Source: Gracilaria gracilis
Lineage: Eukaryota; Rhodophyta; Florideophyceae; Gracilariales; Gracilariaceae
Length of the DNA: 64,000 bases
Direction of reading: 5' to 3'
Assembly (NCBI GenBank): GCA_030374805.1
Contig: JARGSG010000033.1
Coordinates: 181,425-245,424, forward strand
Shown: piece by piece, positions 12,966 to 22,835 of the stretch
Numbering within the stretch: position 1 is the first letter of the stretch
How the letters are laid out: each line of letters begins with the position of its first letter
Position numbers and translations under genes: made by a program
Notes under the pieces: generated by a model
Database searches by the model: none
Seen by the model: only the letters and a program-made list of their open reading frames with translations
What the model was told of the DNA's origin: nothing

Positions 12966-13150
12966 TTTTTCCGTCCTTGTTCTGTTGCGCGGACGTAGTG
13001 GCACACAAAAAACGTTCGACAATTTTGTTCGTATTCTGTGAATCGTACTAACTGGCAGACTCTTCTATTTTCCATGCTATTGCGTATTCAAGCCAGAGGC
13101 GCCGGACACAGTGTATGCCGCCTTCGCATCCTTGGTTTACTGAAAACATT

Positions 13151-13368
13151 CGGAAGTGCTTGAGCTGGCCGTGATGGTCGAGTAGGATTATTTGAGTTGT
13201 TCAACTCATGTAATCGGCTTTGGCTCTGACAGCCAGCTCAATCACTGTTGGACTGTGGTTACTTATTAGACCGACTAGATTAGACTGCGTTAGGTCAAAC
13301 TATCGGAAGTGGTTGAGCTACCGGTGATGGTGGACTACGATTACATGAGTTGTTCAACTCATATAATC
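13151..13368 (+). repeat. Pair of 65-bp direct repeats
   Basis: Two copies start at CGGAAGTG (13151 and 13304), about 153 bases apart, and share about 85% of bases by eye. Each ends in the palindrome TGAGTTGTTCAACTCA followed by ATAATC or GTAATC. They immediately precede the Harbinger insertion and have no obvious partner in copy B. Confidence 0.65.
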
Positions 13369-13469
13369 ATGGGAGCATAAAGATATCAACAGCTAACCTC
13401 CTGGACAAATTTGAGCCAATAAAAGTAAGCCAAGCAAGCGCGCATTTGGCGGACAGCACGCCAAATCTA

Positions 13470-13507
13470 GCGCGCTGAATGGACCCATGAGGGTCCATTC
13501 AGCGCGC
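13470..13507. repeat. 17-bp terminal hairpin of the Harbinger element
   Basis: Perfect 17-base arms (GCGCGCTGAATGGACCC and complement) are separated by four bases. The hairpin sits just inside the left end. At the right end a CCAATATTTGGCG / CGCCAAATATTGG inverted pair plays a similar part. Confidence 0.8.
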
Positions 13508-13598
13508 CAAACCCCGCCACCGCTCCGCCAAACCTTGGCAGAGACTCCCACACCATATTCACGCTCCTGGAATGGTCTCAAGACCTTATATTGCAGCC

Positions 13599-14763
13599 AT
13601 GGCCGCCTGCACTACGGCCCATTGCGCAGCACTTGGCGCAGCCCTTGTGCTCCACAGACGCCGCCAGGCATCTAACCGGTCCCACACCCGCCCACTACAC
13701 CAGGAAGGGACTACTGAACCCTCACAAAGCGAATGATCTAACACCGTGGCGTCAGGTCTTGGAATCTGGCACATACTACGATTATGTCATTGCAACCAAC
13801 TTCACGAAGGAACTCTTTTTGAACCACTTGCTCCCACTGTTTATCCAGGCCGGACGCGATTGCAACCACACCAGTCCATACCGCTGTACCCACTCCCGAC
13901 AAGGACGAAAGCCGTTACTGAAATCAGTAGATCTCTTGGGATTGGCTTTAAACTATATGAAAACATCTGGTAAGGCGTATCAACTCTGCCCGTTCTTTGA
14001 TATTGTTCCCACTTCGCTCAGGATTTGGTTAAACTACTCCCTTCACATGCTTTTAAGGGCTACAAAAGGGACAGAGGCAGCATTATTTGAAATAAGATGG
14101 CCTTCTTTCGAAGAACAGAAACTTTCCGCCGCTCTACTAGAGAATAACCGCAAGCTTGGTCCTCTGCTGAAAGGGTTATTCGCTGTCACGGATGGGAGGA
14201 GGTTTAGAATTCAAAACTATGGAGACCCAGAGATGCAAAACGCCTACTACGAGGGATACACCCAGCTGGAGGAGGTGACCAACTTGTTTGTTTTTAACTT
14301 CTTTGGAGAGATAATCCATGCCGCCATAAACTTTCCCGGCATTTGGCACGACACAAAGCTAGCAGGCCTATCAGGTTTGTACCATCCTAAGCTTTCAGAT
14401 TATATGACACCGCCTGGGATGGCGATATTGGGAGACTCGGCCTTTATGTCTAATACACGATGCACCAATGGAAAGATCGTTCGTGCAAGGAAGACGAACG
14501 AGACGGCAGGTGTCCCAGATTCAAAGGAGCTAGCAGCACTCGATTTGGTGCTACAGAGAATTCTACCAAGCGAGCGCCAGAGCGCAGAATGTGGTATTCG
14601 GGCCATAAAAGCTCCATTTGGCAGACTTGGCGCAAAGCTTTGCAAAGACGAACACAAGCGGTCAGTGCTCATAGAGTTGGCTGTTCGTTTACTGAATTAC
14701 GGCACACGCACAATGGGACGTAATCAAATCCGTAGCACATATCAAAAACCCCTTGATAACTGA
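13599..14763 (+). CDS. PIF/Harbinger DDE transposase
   Basis: This is a DDE_Tnp_4-type transposase. Visible motifs are LTPWRQVLESGTYYD near the N-terminus, AVTDGRRFRI with the first Asp, PGIWHDTKL, AILGDSAF with the second Asp, and SAECGIRAIK with the Glu. The last 370 or so codons are open to the TGA at 14763. No ATG precedes this frame. The best start is ATG at 13599 in a good context (GCCATGGCC) in the neighbouring frame, and one fewer G in the run near 13705 would join the two. The gene is therefore nearly intact, with one suspected one-base indel. It should act together with the Myb-like protein encoded opposite it. Confidence 0.8.
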
Positions 14764-14853
14764 GCGCGGGCCGTTGCCCGAGGAGCCAAGTGCGCGAATG
14801 CGAGCGCCAGCGAGCTTTAACGCGCATTTGGCTCCTCGGGCAACGGCCCGCGC
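14764..14853. repeat. 33-bp inverted repeat between convergent Harbinger genes
   Basis: Arms 14764-14796 and 14821-14853 match at 32 of 33 bases, with a 24-base loop. The left arm starts one base after the transposase stop, and the right arm ends 47 bases before the opposing gene's stop. The inner part GCCAAATGCGCG echoes the element ends. It could terminate or process both transcripts, or serve as an internal transposase site. Both ideas are inference. Confidence 0.85.
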
Positions 14854-14899
14854 GAGCGGACGCTCCGCAACATAAACGAAAGGCAGAAACAATTCGTTA

Positions 14900-15688
14900 C
14901 TAAACATTAGTCTTCGGAGAGTCTTCTGCTATGCTTCCCATTATCTCCTTCAGCGCAGTATTCATACCAACCAAGATCTTCTTCGTGTCCTGCATGCTCC
15001 TATCCAACTCGTCTTTCCATTCCTTCACTTCCCATTTAACAACACTCGCGATAAGCGCTTCCTGCTCATCACTACTGGCAGCCTCACGCTTTCCAGAGGA
15101 AAAAGAGTTTGCAATAACGCCCATGAACCGCGTCAGGCTCTCCATGCTGTTACTAATTACTTCCTCCGTCCTTGCCTTTTCGACATGTAGTCCGAACTGC
15201 TTAACCGGTTTGCGCTTTCCCTGCGCCGTAGAACCACCCTCAACCGCTTCGTCATCGTCCCCCTTCTCTTCCCCGCCGTTCGAGTTCCCCTCCTCTTCCT
15301 CTGCCAGCAACTTGGCTCCTATGGTTCCCTGTATGTTTCGTGCAATATGCTTAGCACAACGGATATCAGAGGAGCAAAACGGATCTCCCGTTGGCTTGCG
15401 AGCATTGCAGAGTTTTTTAAACTTGTTCTTTAGAGAATCGGCGTCTCTCTTTGGACGGACGTTGTTTGTGCTCCATTCATCAAACTCTGCGGCCACGGCA
15501 GCCCACATGTTAGCTCCAATTGGTTCAACGCGTTCTACGATATCCAGTAGGGCCGTGACATCAACAGCGCTGTAGTTGGGAGCTCCCGAACGACCCTTGG
15601 TCCGTTTCTCTGTTGCGTTCTTCTTCCCGGCTTTTGTATGTGTTGCGGGTTCCGAAGGAAGCGCTTTTGGTTGGTCTTGGTCGGCCAT
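14900..15688 (-). CDS. DUF6818 Myb-like Harbinger partner protein
   Basis: This is the DNA-binding partner expected in Harbinger elements. The signature is GAPNYSAVDVTALLDIVE, then P-I-G-A-N-M-W, R-D-A-D-S-L-K-N-K-F-K and KPTGDPFCSSDIRCAKHI, which fit the DUF6818 pattern of conserved W, SLK and KPTG. A basic segment precedes it, acidic and KRKP stretches follow, and a helical tail may be a coiled coil. I chose the ATG at 15688 (MADQDQPK) because the frame upstream contains no further Met until 15877 and would run into the element's terminal repeats. The frame is uninterrupted. Confidence 0.8.
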   Translation of the reverse strand: MADQDQPKALPSEPATHTKAGKKNATEKRTKGRSGAPNYSAVDVTALLDIVERVEPIGANMWAAVAAEFDEWSTNNVRPKRDADSLKNKFKKLCNARKPTGDPFCSSDIRCAKHIARNIQGTIGAKLLAEEEEGNSNGGEEKGDDDEAVEGGSTAQGKRKPVKQFGLHVEKARTEEVISNSMESLTRFMGVIANSFSSGKREAASSDEQEALIASVVKWEVKEWKDELDRSMQDTKKILVGMNTALKEIMGSIAEDSPKTNV

Positions 15689-15873
15689 GTTCTTCAGTTG
15701 ACTGGTACCACCGCTGCACTCCGTTGTCGCCGATGGTCTGGGGGGACAAACATGTGTGGACAACGCAACTATGGTAGGTGTACTATCGGTTTCGATTACC
15801 GTTTTGGCGCCAATATTTGGCGCATTGTCATTTCTGAACGGAATGGAACTCCGCCAAATATTGGTTGCCTGGC

Positions 15874-16394
15874 GCACTGGTTGATTCCTTTATGCAGCCC
15901 GTGTTTTGCCCTTACTGATATTTCAATCACTGAAGAAGAATAGTCCCCAATAAAGTCACTAGAAGAATGTCGTGGCCAGTGATGAGTTTTTCTCCTCCGA
16001 CAACCACATAATGCTCGTGGTTGTCGCAAAGGGGGTATTCATTATCGGTCACGACCTTGGGCGCTACAGGAAAATCTACATCATATAAAGTTAGAGAAGG
16101 TAGTCGGTAGAATTACCTTCTTCGATTTGATAGGATGTAAAGTTTCTGATATAGCGCATATTCTGCCAGATCGATGTGATGTATTATTTGTTTTGTTTTA
16201 TAAATGACCAAAGAGCTGCGAACTACTTCTATTCTAAACAGTTCTTCGTGCTTATGAAGAGCAATTTTTATTGCTTTCAAAAAAACTCACCGAACGACAG
16301 TCATATGATTTGACGCCCTTACGTCCTCCCGTCATTATGAGAAGATGCAGGGCTTCAAATATTCATAAAACAATCATAAGTGAAAACCGTCGTC
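15874..16394. other. Spacer between Harbinger end and palindrome array
   Basis: No gene is seen. There is a short inverted repeat GACAACCAC / GTGGTTGTC near 16000, similar in sequence to the arms of the fold-back at 12853. The rest is AT-rich. This is part of the divergent control region of copy A. Confidence 0.5.
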
Positions 16395-17127
16395 AAAAGC
16401 GGTCCGAGGTGTCGTCCAGCTTCATCGGCCACGGCGGCTGGACAGCGGTCCGGGAAGGAGTGGCGCTTCATCACGGCACTGATGAAGCGCCACTCCACCC
16501 CGGACCGCTGTCCGAAAATTTATTTTTTTTCGCGTGGACAGCGGTCCGGGGTGTCGTCCAGCTTCATCAGCCACGGCGCGTGGACAACCGTCTGGGGTGT
16601 CGCCCAGCTTCATCGGCCACGTCGCATGGACAGCCGTCCAGGGTGTCGTCCAGCTTCATCAGCCACGGCGCGTGGACAGCGGTCCGGGGTGTCGTCCAGC
16701 TTCATCAGCCACGGCGCGTGGACAACCGTCCGGGGTGTCGTCCAGCTTCATCAGAAACGGCGCGTGGACAGCGGTCCGGGGTGGGGTGGCGCTTCATCAG
16801 GGCACTGATGAAGCGCCACTTCACCCCGAACCGCTGCCCGAAAAATTAAATTTTTTTCGCGTGGACAGCGGTCCGAGGTGTCGTCCAGCTTCATCGGCCA
16901 CGGCGCATGGACAGCGTTCCGGGGTGTCGTCCAGCTTCATCAGCCACGGCGCGTGGACAACCGTCTGGGGTGTCGCCTAACTTCTTACGCCACAGCACGT
17001 GGACAGCCGTCCGAGGTGTCGTCCAACTTCATCGGCCACTGCGCATGGACAGCGTTCCGGGGTGATGTGGCGCTTCATCAGGGCACTGATGAAGCGCCAC
17101 ACCACCCCGAACCGCTGTCCATGCCGA
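16395..17127 (+). repeat. 46-bp tandem array alternating with long palindromes
   Basis: About ten 46-bp units begin GGACAGCGGTCCGGGGTG and end near CACGGCGCGT. They are broken up by three palindromic modules of about 75 bases plus an A/T-rich tail, starting near 16441, 16763 and 17046. The palindromes' arms are the same sequence as the first part of the tandem unit, so both arose from one module. Because 46 is not a multiple of three, all three plus frames stay open and spell shifted versions of one peptide; I do not consider that coding. The array ends about 300 bases upstream of the ParB-like gene's TATA motif. Confidence 0.88.
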
Positions 17128-17425
17128 AAACTTAACGGACGTAAGTCTTTTCTTTTCCTTCAAAACTGGCTGCCTTTATTCTATAGCTACACGTACGTAG
17201 TAGTTATGACGATCATGTAAGTTTCTAAATAAAGCGATAGAGATTTTTAAAACGTGAAATACGGAACCCAATATTGAGCGGGCGCAGTGTTCAGTCAGGA
17301 AGTGAAGGCAACGAACGTGATTGAGAAGGGTACGTCCACTATACGTTCTCGCGAGCATTCTCGATGGTCGTAATCCGCTTTTCGAATTGTTTGAACCCTT
17401 TGTATCCAACATCGTGCCTCTGAAC

Positions 17426-17441
17426 CATAAAAGGGGGCGGG
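17426..17441 (+). promoter_or_regulatory. TATA-like/GC box of the ParB-dioxygenase gene (copy A)
   Basis: CATAAAAGGGGGCGGG lies exactly 54 bases before the ATG at 17480. The same 16 bases lie at the same distance before the copy B ATG, although flanking sequence differs. Such conservation in a diverged region suggests a core promoter with a very short leader. Confidence 0.65.
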
Positions 17442-17479
17442 AGTCAGCGCGATCGAAGAGGAACAGCGAGGGGTCAGAA

Positions 17480-20400
17480 ATGGCGCCGTTTACGCCAGGA
17501 AGAAAAAAGGCGAAGGTCTCCACGCCTCGTAGGCCGACATCGCATTCCGAGCGGGGAACACCGCGCGCGATGAAGAAGAAGACGAGTACTCCCGCGCCAC
17601 ATAACGTAAAAGGTGGCGACTCTGTATCTTTGTTCATCAGCCTTTGGAAAGTACGAGAACAGGGTTGAAGTTGGTACTGCGGAAGTACGTGGCGTGGGTC
17701 CTGCTGGTGGTACCGGGAAGGGGCTCTGCCGTTCGCTGCATGGCCATCTTCTAAGCGCCACTGCCTTAAAGGGTGCAGATTTGGTGGTTATCTGGAGGAC
17801 GAATATTTCAAGTCATCTAGATGCGAAGTACCCTTACCGTTTCCAAGGTCCGGAGGATCCTCTGAGTAAGCTCGCCGAATTGTTTTCGGCTGGGTTGTAT
17901 GCCTGGGATACGTCGATTATGGCCTCAATTGAGATTCCGCAGAGTCCCACTTCGCACCCCACTCCGCACCCTGGGACCCGGAAATCGTTCACCTCCCAGC
18001 CTGTGAGTGAAGATGTTGAGGAGGTCAAAGAATCGGCTGAGCATTCCTCTGAAACCGCCAAACTCCAGTCTTCACCAACGAGAGGAGGAGGACGAGGAGG
18101 TTCTAAAGGGATGAAGAAACCGGTGGGAGCAATTGAGAGGGTTAACATCGTGGATGACTCCAATGACGATGTTGTGGAGGTCATTGGGACTAGTAAGGCT
18201 TCCCTGGGTGGACCTGAGGGGGATTTGTTCGATGAAGGAGATAGAGTTCCGTCGGATGAGGTGGACACCACGCTGCCGCTACCGAAGATATCCCTCGCCG
18301 ACTATGTTCAGCAGCGGTTGACGGCGGATATCGAGATGATTGAAATCCCGAAGAAGACGGTTCGCAGTGTGAACCTGGCGCACAAGGAGGCCACGAAGAT
18401 GAAGTGCCGCAACTTTGGTTGGCTCCCCTCCGCCGGTTCGATTGCCGTTACACTTGTAGGCGATTTGGATGCGAGTGACATCGTTAACGGGAGACTTGTG
18501 CTGCCTGTACTACTTATAGACGGATATCACCGATTTCTTGTGTTACAGGACCTGCGTGAGGAAGGAGGGAAGTGGGAGGATATAGTGAAGTCTCTGGATG
18601 TTGTGTTATGGAGGAGGAAGGATGGTAATCCGATGGTCATGAATAAAGTGCTAGGACTTGGCAATCTCCTGAACGAGATGTGCTCCAATGTTCTGAAGAT
18701 GTCTTTCGCCGACAGCTTCACAGCACGGTGTCCTTCGTTGAAAACATCATTGACGAAGAAGGAATGGATGTGAGGAAGGTGACGGCAAAACAGATAGCGG
18801 ACGCGTTGAAAAGTAGTGGGGTTATCGGGGACTATAGTATGCGTCACTTGAATCGCTATGCGGCAATGGCTCTGAAGTTTGTCCAAAGCGAGGGGCTTCT
18901 CCAATTCTTTGAGAAGCTGTGTGAGGAGGGGCCGCCGCTGACGCTCACACATGTGTCCAGTGACCTCCTTATAGGACTCGCAGATGGGGATTTCCTTTTC
19001 GTCTTTTGTTGCTTGCAATGGCATGTGCGACTGAGAATGTTTTCTGCAGGGAGGACGGGCCGTTTCGAGGATATGAGGAAGCACTTCTTTCAGTGTTCAA
19101 TTGGTATGTTTAAGCTTTGCGACATGACTGCCAAGAGGAAGAAGATGACAGTTGAGGAAGTGATGTAGACGGTTCTCAAGATTGGAGAAAAGGGGGTATC
19201 TGTCTTGGGGAACCTCGGAAAGCAAACAGCCAAAATGGAGCTCGCGGGAGCAAAGCGTTTGTGTGGACGGGATGGTGTCTAGGAAAGTGAAGACTGCAGG
19301 TAACAAACTGGAACAACACTTTAAAGTACCACTCCGAAGTTCAGAGAAGGAGGAGGTTGTAGAAGAGGTTATTGAAGAGGTTGTGGTACTGGAGGGGACG
19401 GCCAGGGCTCCATCTGCTGAAGTGGAGAAGATCCCATGGTGGTGGAAAGCTCTGAACCAGAACCATCGGTGTTAAGACGTAGCACAAGACGTAAGGTGGT
19501 TCCGGGTCGCTTGAGAGAAGAGGAGGTTGGACGGGTTGTGGGGAAGAAGAGGAAAACGAGGAAGAGAACTTCTGTGGTGCTTACTGACGACGAAAATGAA
19601 GATGATGTGTAACCTGCCCCGAAGCGAAGAAGGAAGGGTACGGTGAACACATCTTCTGTGGACATATCTTTGGAGGTTGTTAACCTGTTCAGGAAAATGA
19701 CGAGGACTGCATTCAAGAAGTTCTTTAAGAAGCAGAAAATCAATGTGATGTCGTCCAGTGAGGGCAAGGAGGAGAGTGATAGTAGTGAGAAGGATAGTGG
19801 ATTTGTTGGGGATGAACCGAGGAGGAAGGTGAAGAAAGAATGCGTAGCTTTGAGGATAACAATCCGGATGTTCTCCCGAAGGGGATGAAGACAGCTGGGA
19901 ACTACACCGGGGGATCAAATATGTCGTAGACGAATATGGTGAGTGCACTACCGAGTGAGTGGCAGGAAGGGAAGAATGCTGTGAAACACCAGCACCCGGG
20001 GATGGATATGCTTCACCTACGCAAGCAGCATAGGGCGGGGTGTTTAACGGTGGAGGATTTGAGGGCGGTGCATCACGCGGTGTACTGGCATGCAGCCCGG
20101 AATGTGCACAAGGAACTGGGGACTACAAAGGAACCAGTTCTTGGGGTGAAGCTCCCGTTGAAGGGAAAGCCGAAAGGGGAGGAAGAGGCTCTTTGGATGG
20201 CGGCGATGGACAGGGATGACCTCGCGCGAGAGTATTTTGCCGCGAAGAAAATGGAGTTGATGGAGAGAGAATTCTGTGTGCTGGAGGAATTTGGAAGTGA
20301 CGAAGGCATGTCAGATGAGGCGAAGAAGAGGGGAGTGGTGTTGGATGAAGATATGACAGAGAGTATGTTGGAGTTCTTTCACAAGGATTTCTTGGAACAG

Positions 20401-21280
20401 CCGTACCTCAAGTTTGAGGAGAACCGCAAGAGATGGAACCCTATCATCAATGTGGGAGATGGGAAGGACGCGGGGGATAGAATGCAGGGCATTGGGCGAT
20501 ACATTACCACGAAGAAGGGGATTGTGGATTACATGGAATCGGATGAGAAGAATGTGATGATGGTGAGAAAAAGGGCGTTGTTGGATGCTAGGTTTGGGCA
20601 GATAGCAGCCGCTCTTCGTCTGTGTAAGAACAGTAGGGCGAAGAAGAGGATGTATGCGCCGGGAACAGGGGGACGTGTGTTGTGTACGGGGGAGGGATGC
20701 CCGAGACAGGTGTTGCACACCGATTTCCGAGGGTTGACCGAATGTGGAGAAGAACTATGGGGAGATTCCAGGATTCTTCATGATGGCCTCCGGGGGAAGC
20801 TATTTTATGATATGGGCATGTGAGAGGTCACATAATATGTATGTGACGGATGACAAGAGTTTGAAGAGGCTGTCTCGTACGATGGTTGTGAAGAAGTTCA
20901 GGGTTCTACCGTACTCCATGTTGATTGGAAGGGGAGATGTGTTTCACGCTGGGGCTTGGTACATGGATGCGCTGGTGAAAGAGAATTGTCTACGGTATCA
21001 TATGTACTTTTTGCTTGAGAGATACAAGCTCCTTGATGCGGTGCACAGGCAGCCTGCTTTTCGGCCCAAATTCTTAGATAAGAAATTTGGACTCGGGGAA
21101 GACCCGAATGACCAGCTGGACGAGGAGGAAAGTTCTGTGAGCAACTTTCAAATGGAGGAAGAAGAAGTTGGAGAGGAGGATTATGAAGAGGAAGATGACG
21201 GGGTACAAGGCCACAAGGCCGATAACACGGATGGGGACTACGAGGAGGGACCGATGAGAATGGATTATGAGGAGGACTAG
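17480..21280 (+). pseudogene. ParB-like domain plus 2OG-Fe(II) dioxygenase protein (copy A)
   Basis: This would be a protein of about 1,250 residues. A basic N-terminus is followed by a conserved block with VGTAEVRGVG and LCRSLHGHLLSATAL. A ParB/sulfiredoxin-like segment comes next, with LLIDGYHRFLVL (codons 18519-18533) and RRKDGNPMVMNKVLGLGNLLNE. After a charged linker rich in Lys and Glu comes a C-terminal double-stranded beta-helix candidate: VLHTDFRG (HxD at 20716-20724), FMIWACERS, GDVFHAGAWY (distal His, 20945) and NCLRYHMYF (Arg, 20993). These are the iron- and 2-oxoglutarate-binding positions of that superfamily. Breaks compared with copy B are a +1 near 17640, a -1 near 18713, CAG to TAG at 19166, further shifts at about 19260-19930, and a +1 near 20735. 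The acidic tail is intact. Confidence 0.7.
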
Positions 21281-21485
21281 ATAAAACATGTAGGGCGTGT
21301 AGTGTTATGTGTGTGAGAGTGAGGTGACTTGACTAGTAATAAGAAATGAACGATTGTTTTGATATAATTTGAGCATAAAAGGATTGTTGATGAACGAAAA
21401 TGAGTTACAAAGCGTGTGGTAAGGACAGAGAGTATTGTGCGAAGATATATTTTTTTTACAAAATGAGACCAAAGTAGTACTGGTA

Positions 21486-22319
21486 CTAAAAGAGAATGTC
21501 TTTTCTAAGGACATTGAAATAGTTGGTGTGAAAAGGAGCAGGGTCAGGCAAGCCCGCTCTCTTGGTATCCTCGGAGGAAAGGTAGAAGTAAACATTTCTG
21601 AATTCGTACTCAGAGAATGAGGCGTGGAAGGAGGTAAGAGTGCTGCCGTAGGCGAGGAGGGATTGTACTGTGGAGGGGAAATTGTAGGAGATAGCTGTGT
21701 TGGAGGAGACTATGCCGAGTAGTTCCTTCATTATCGTTGAGACTATGGTATTGTAGTGGGTGGCCACGTCATGCATGGTAATGAAGCCGTGGGAGGAACC
21801 AACTAGGTTGAATGAAGATATCCAGACGAGCTTTTTGTAGTAGGATTTAGAGAAGGCGTCTTCGTCGACGATATTGCAAGTGAGACCTGCGTTAAAGAAT
21901 CGTTGTGCTAGTGCGAAAGCCCATTTTCCGGTGACAGTTGTGAGGCAGTTGGGAGTAAGAGGGGTGACGCCATCCTGTGGAGGTTCAGCGAGAGTGGGTA
22001 CGGCGATGTAAAGAACTGCTCGTGTGGTGTGATGAAGACCATGTTTTGAAAGAATGGGAAGAATGTGGCCGTTCTGAATGAAGACCAAGTCTTGTCTGCG
22101 AGATGGAGGGCAGGAGTGAATTACTGTTTCCAACAAGTTTCTCCGGCCGCAGAAGAAAATGGAACCTTGCGAAATGCTGTGTGCGGCTATAAAATCTTGG
22201 AGTGAAAGAATGGTATCTTGAGGGGTACCTCGGTCGTAAAGCATGGAGCCAATGCGCCCTCTGCATACAACAACGGCTGGGGTGTGGGAGGAGCGGAGAG
22301 AAGAGGAAGGCGAGGTCAT
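21486..22319 (-). CDS. Ketopantoate-reductase-like protein (copy A)
   Basis: This 277-residue frame is intact. It has a Rossmann-like N-terminus (VVVCRGRIGSMLYDRG; copy B has VGRGLIGTMIYNNG), then DLVFIQNGHILPIL and a helical C-terminal half with IVDEDAFSKSYYKKLVW followed by SSFNLVGSSHG. This arrangement resembles ApbA/PanE reductases, where the QNG motif and the Lys after the second domain boundary contribute to NADPH and substrate binding. The glycine motif is atypical and the substrate cannot be deduced. It converges on the dioxygenase gene and diverges from the next coiled-coil gene. The ATG at 22319 is matched in copy B. Its coding strand is C-rich although its neighbours' are G-rich. 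Confidence 0.5.
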   Translation of the reverse strand: MTSPSSSLRSSHTPAVVVCRGRIGSMLYDRGTPQDTILSLQDFIAAHSISQGSIFFCGRRNLLETVIHSCPPSRRQDLVFIQNGHILPILSKHGLHHTTRAVLYIAVPTLAEPPQDGVTPLTPNCLTTVTGKWAFALAQRFFNAGLTCNIVDEDAFSKSYYKKLVWISSFNLVGSSHGFITMHDVATHYNTIVSTIMKELLGIVSSNTAISYNFPSTVQSLLAYGSTLTSFHASFSEYEFRNVYFYLSSEDTKRAGLPDPAPFHTNYFNVLRKDILF

Positions 22320-22835
22320 TATGTCGAATTTGTTTGATGCTGTGAGGAGATATTGTGCTACAGGAGAGGAAGGGAGAGATGCTTAAGTAGAGAACGGCGT
22401 TGCCGATGTATACATCGATAAAGTGGTTTCAGAGGAAAAGATAGTTTTTATGACTAAGTAGTTGAAAGAATGAGGTAGGTGGGTATGAAGGGATTAGGAA
22501 TGATGAATGTGTTTATGAAAAGAGATGTGTCGAAATGAAGTATGAAGGGGAAGATGTAATGGTAAGGAGTTAAGGAACGGGCGCTGTGGATTGGTTTTGT
22601 GGGATGGTACTGAAAGGAAAAAACAAAAATAAGGAAATATCTGGGAGAAATGGAGTTTTTGGGGAATGACGGGAAATTGAGGTATAGAAAATTGTGATAC
22701 AAATAGGCCTGCGAGGTAGAGGGGAGTGTGGCCACGAGTGTAACGGCTGTGATCAGGGGTGGCAAGGACGAGAGTTGTTGTAAGTCGCTCAGGCCTGTTC
22801 AAGTCGTTTATCGCCGGACGCCGTCTTTTCTCGGG
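22320..22835. promoter_or_regulatory. Divergent spacer between reductase-like and coiled-coil genes (copy A)
   Basis: No gene is seen. Transcription should leave in both directions from this 516-base stretch. It is purine-rich on the plus strand. Copy B keeps a similar spacer (38409-38972), including a shared stretch running into the coiled-coil ATG. Confidence 0.45.

Larger units (their letters stand above)
13429..15873 (+). mobile_element. PIF/Harbinger-type DNA transposon
   Basis: Two convergent genes, a DDE transposase and a DUF6818-type Myb-like protein, form the usual two-protein Harbinger system. The ends look alike when one is inverted: GCCAAGCAAGCG...ATTTGGCGGA on the left and GCCAGGCAACCAA...ATTTGGCGGA on the right. 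Each end also carries its own foldback. I cannot show a three-base target duplication, so the limits may be off by several bases. Its genes are far less damaged than those of the host element, so it looks like a later insertion. Confidence 0.8.

Noticed and set aside
13591-13700. Harbinger transposase start at the TTG at 13591
   Set aside because: TTG is an unlikely eukaryotic start. The ATG at 13599 in good context, joined by a one-base correction, is more plausible.
16395-17127. CRISPR-like array or repeat-protein gene
   Set aside because: There are no unique spacers between units, the unit also forms palindrome arms, and its length is not a multiple of three, so neither reading holds.
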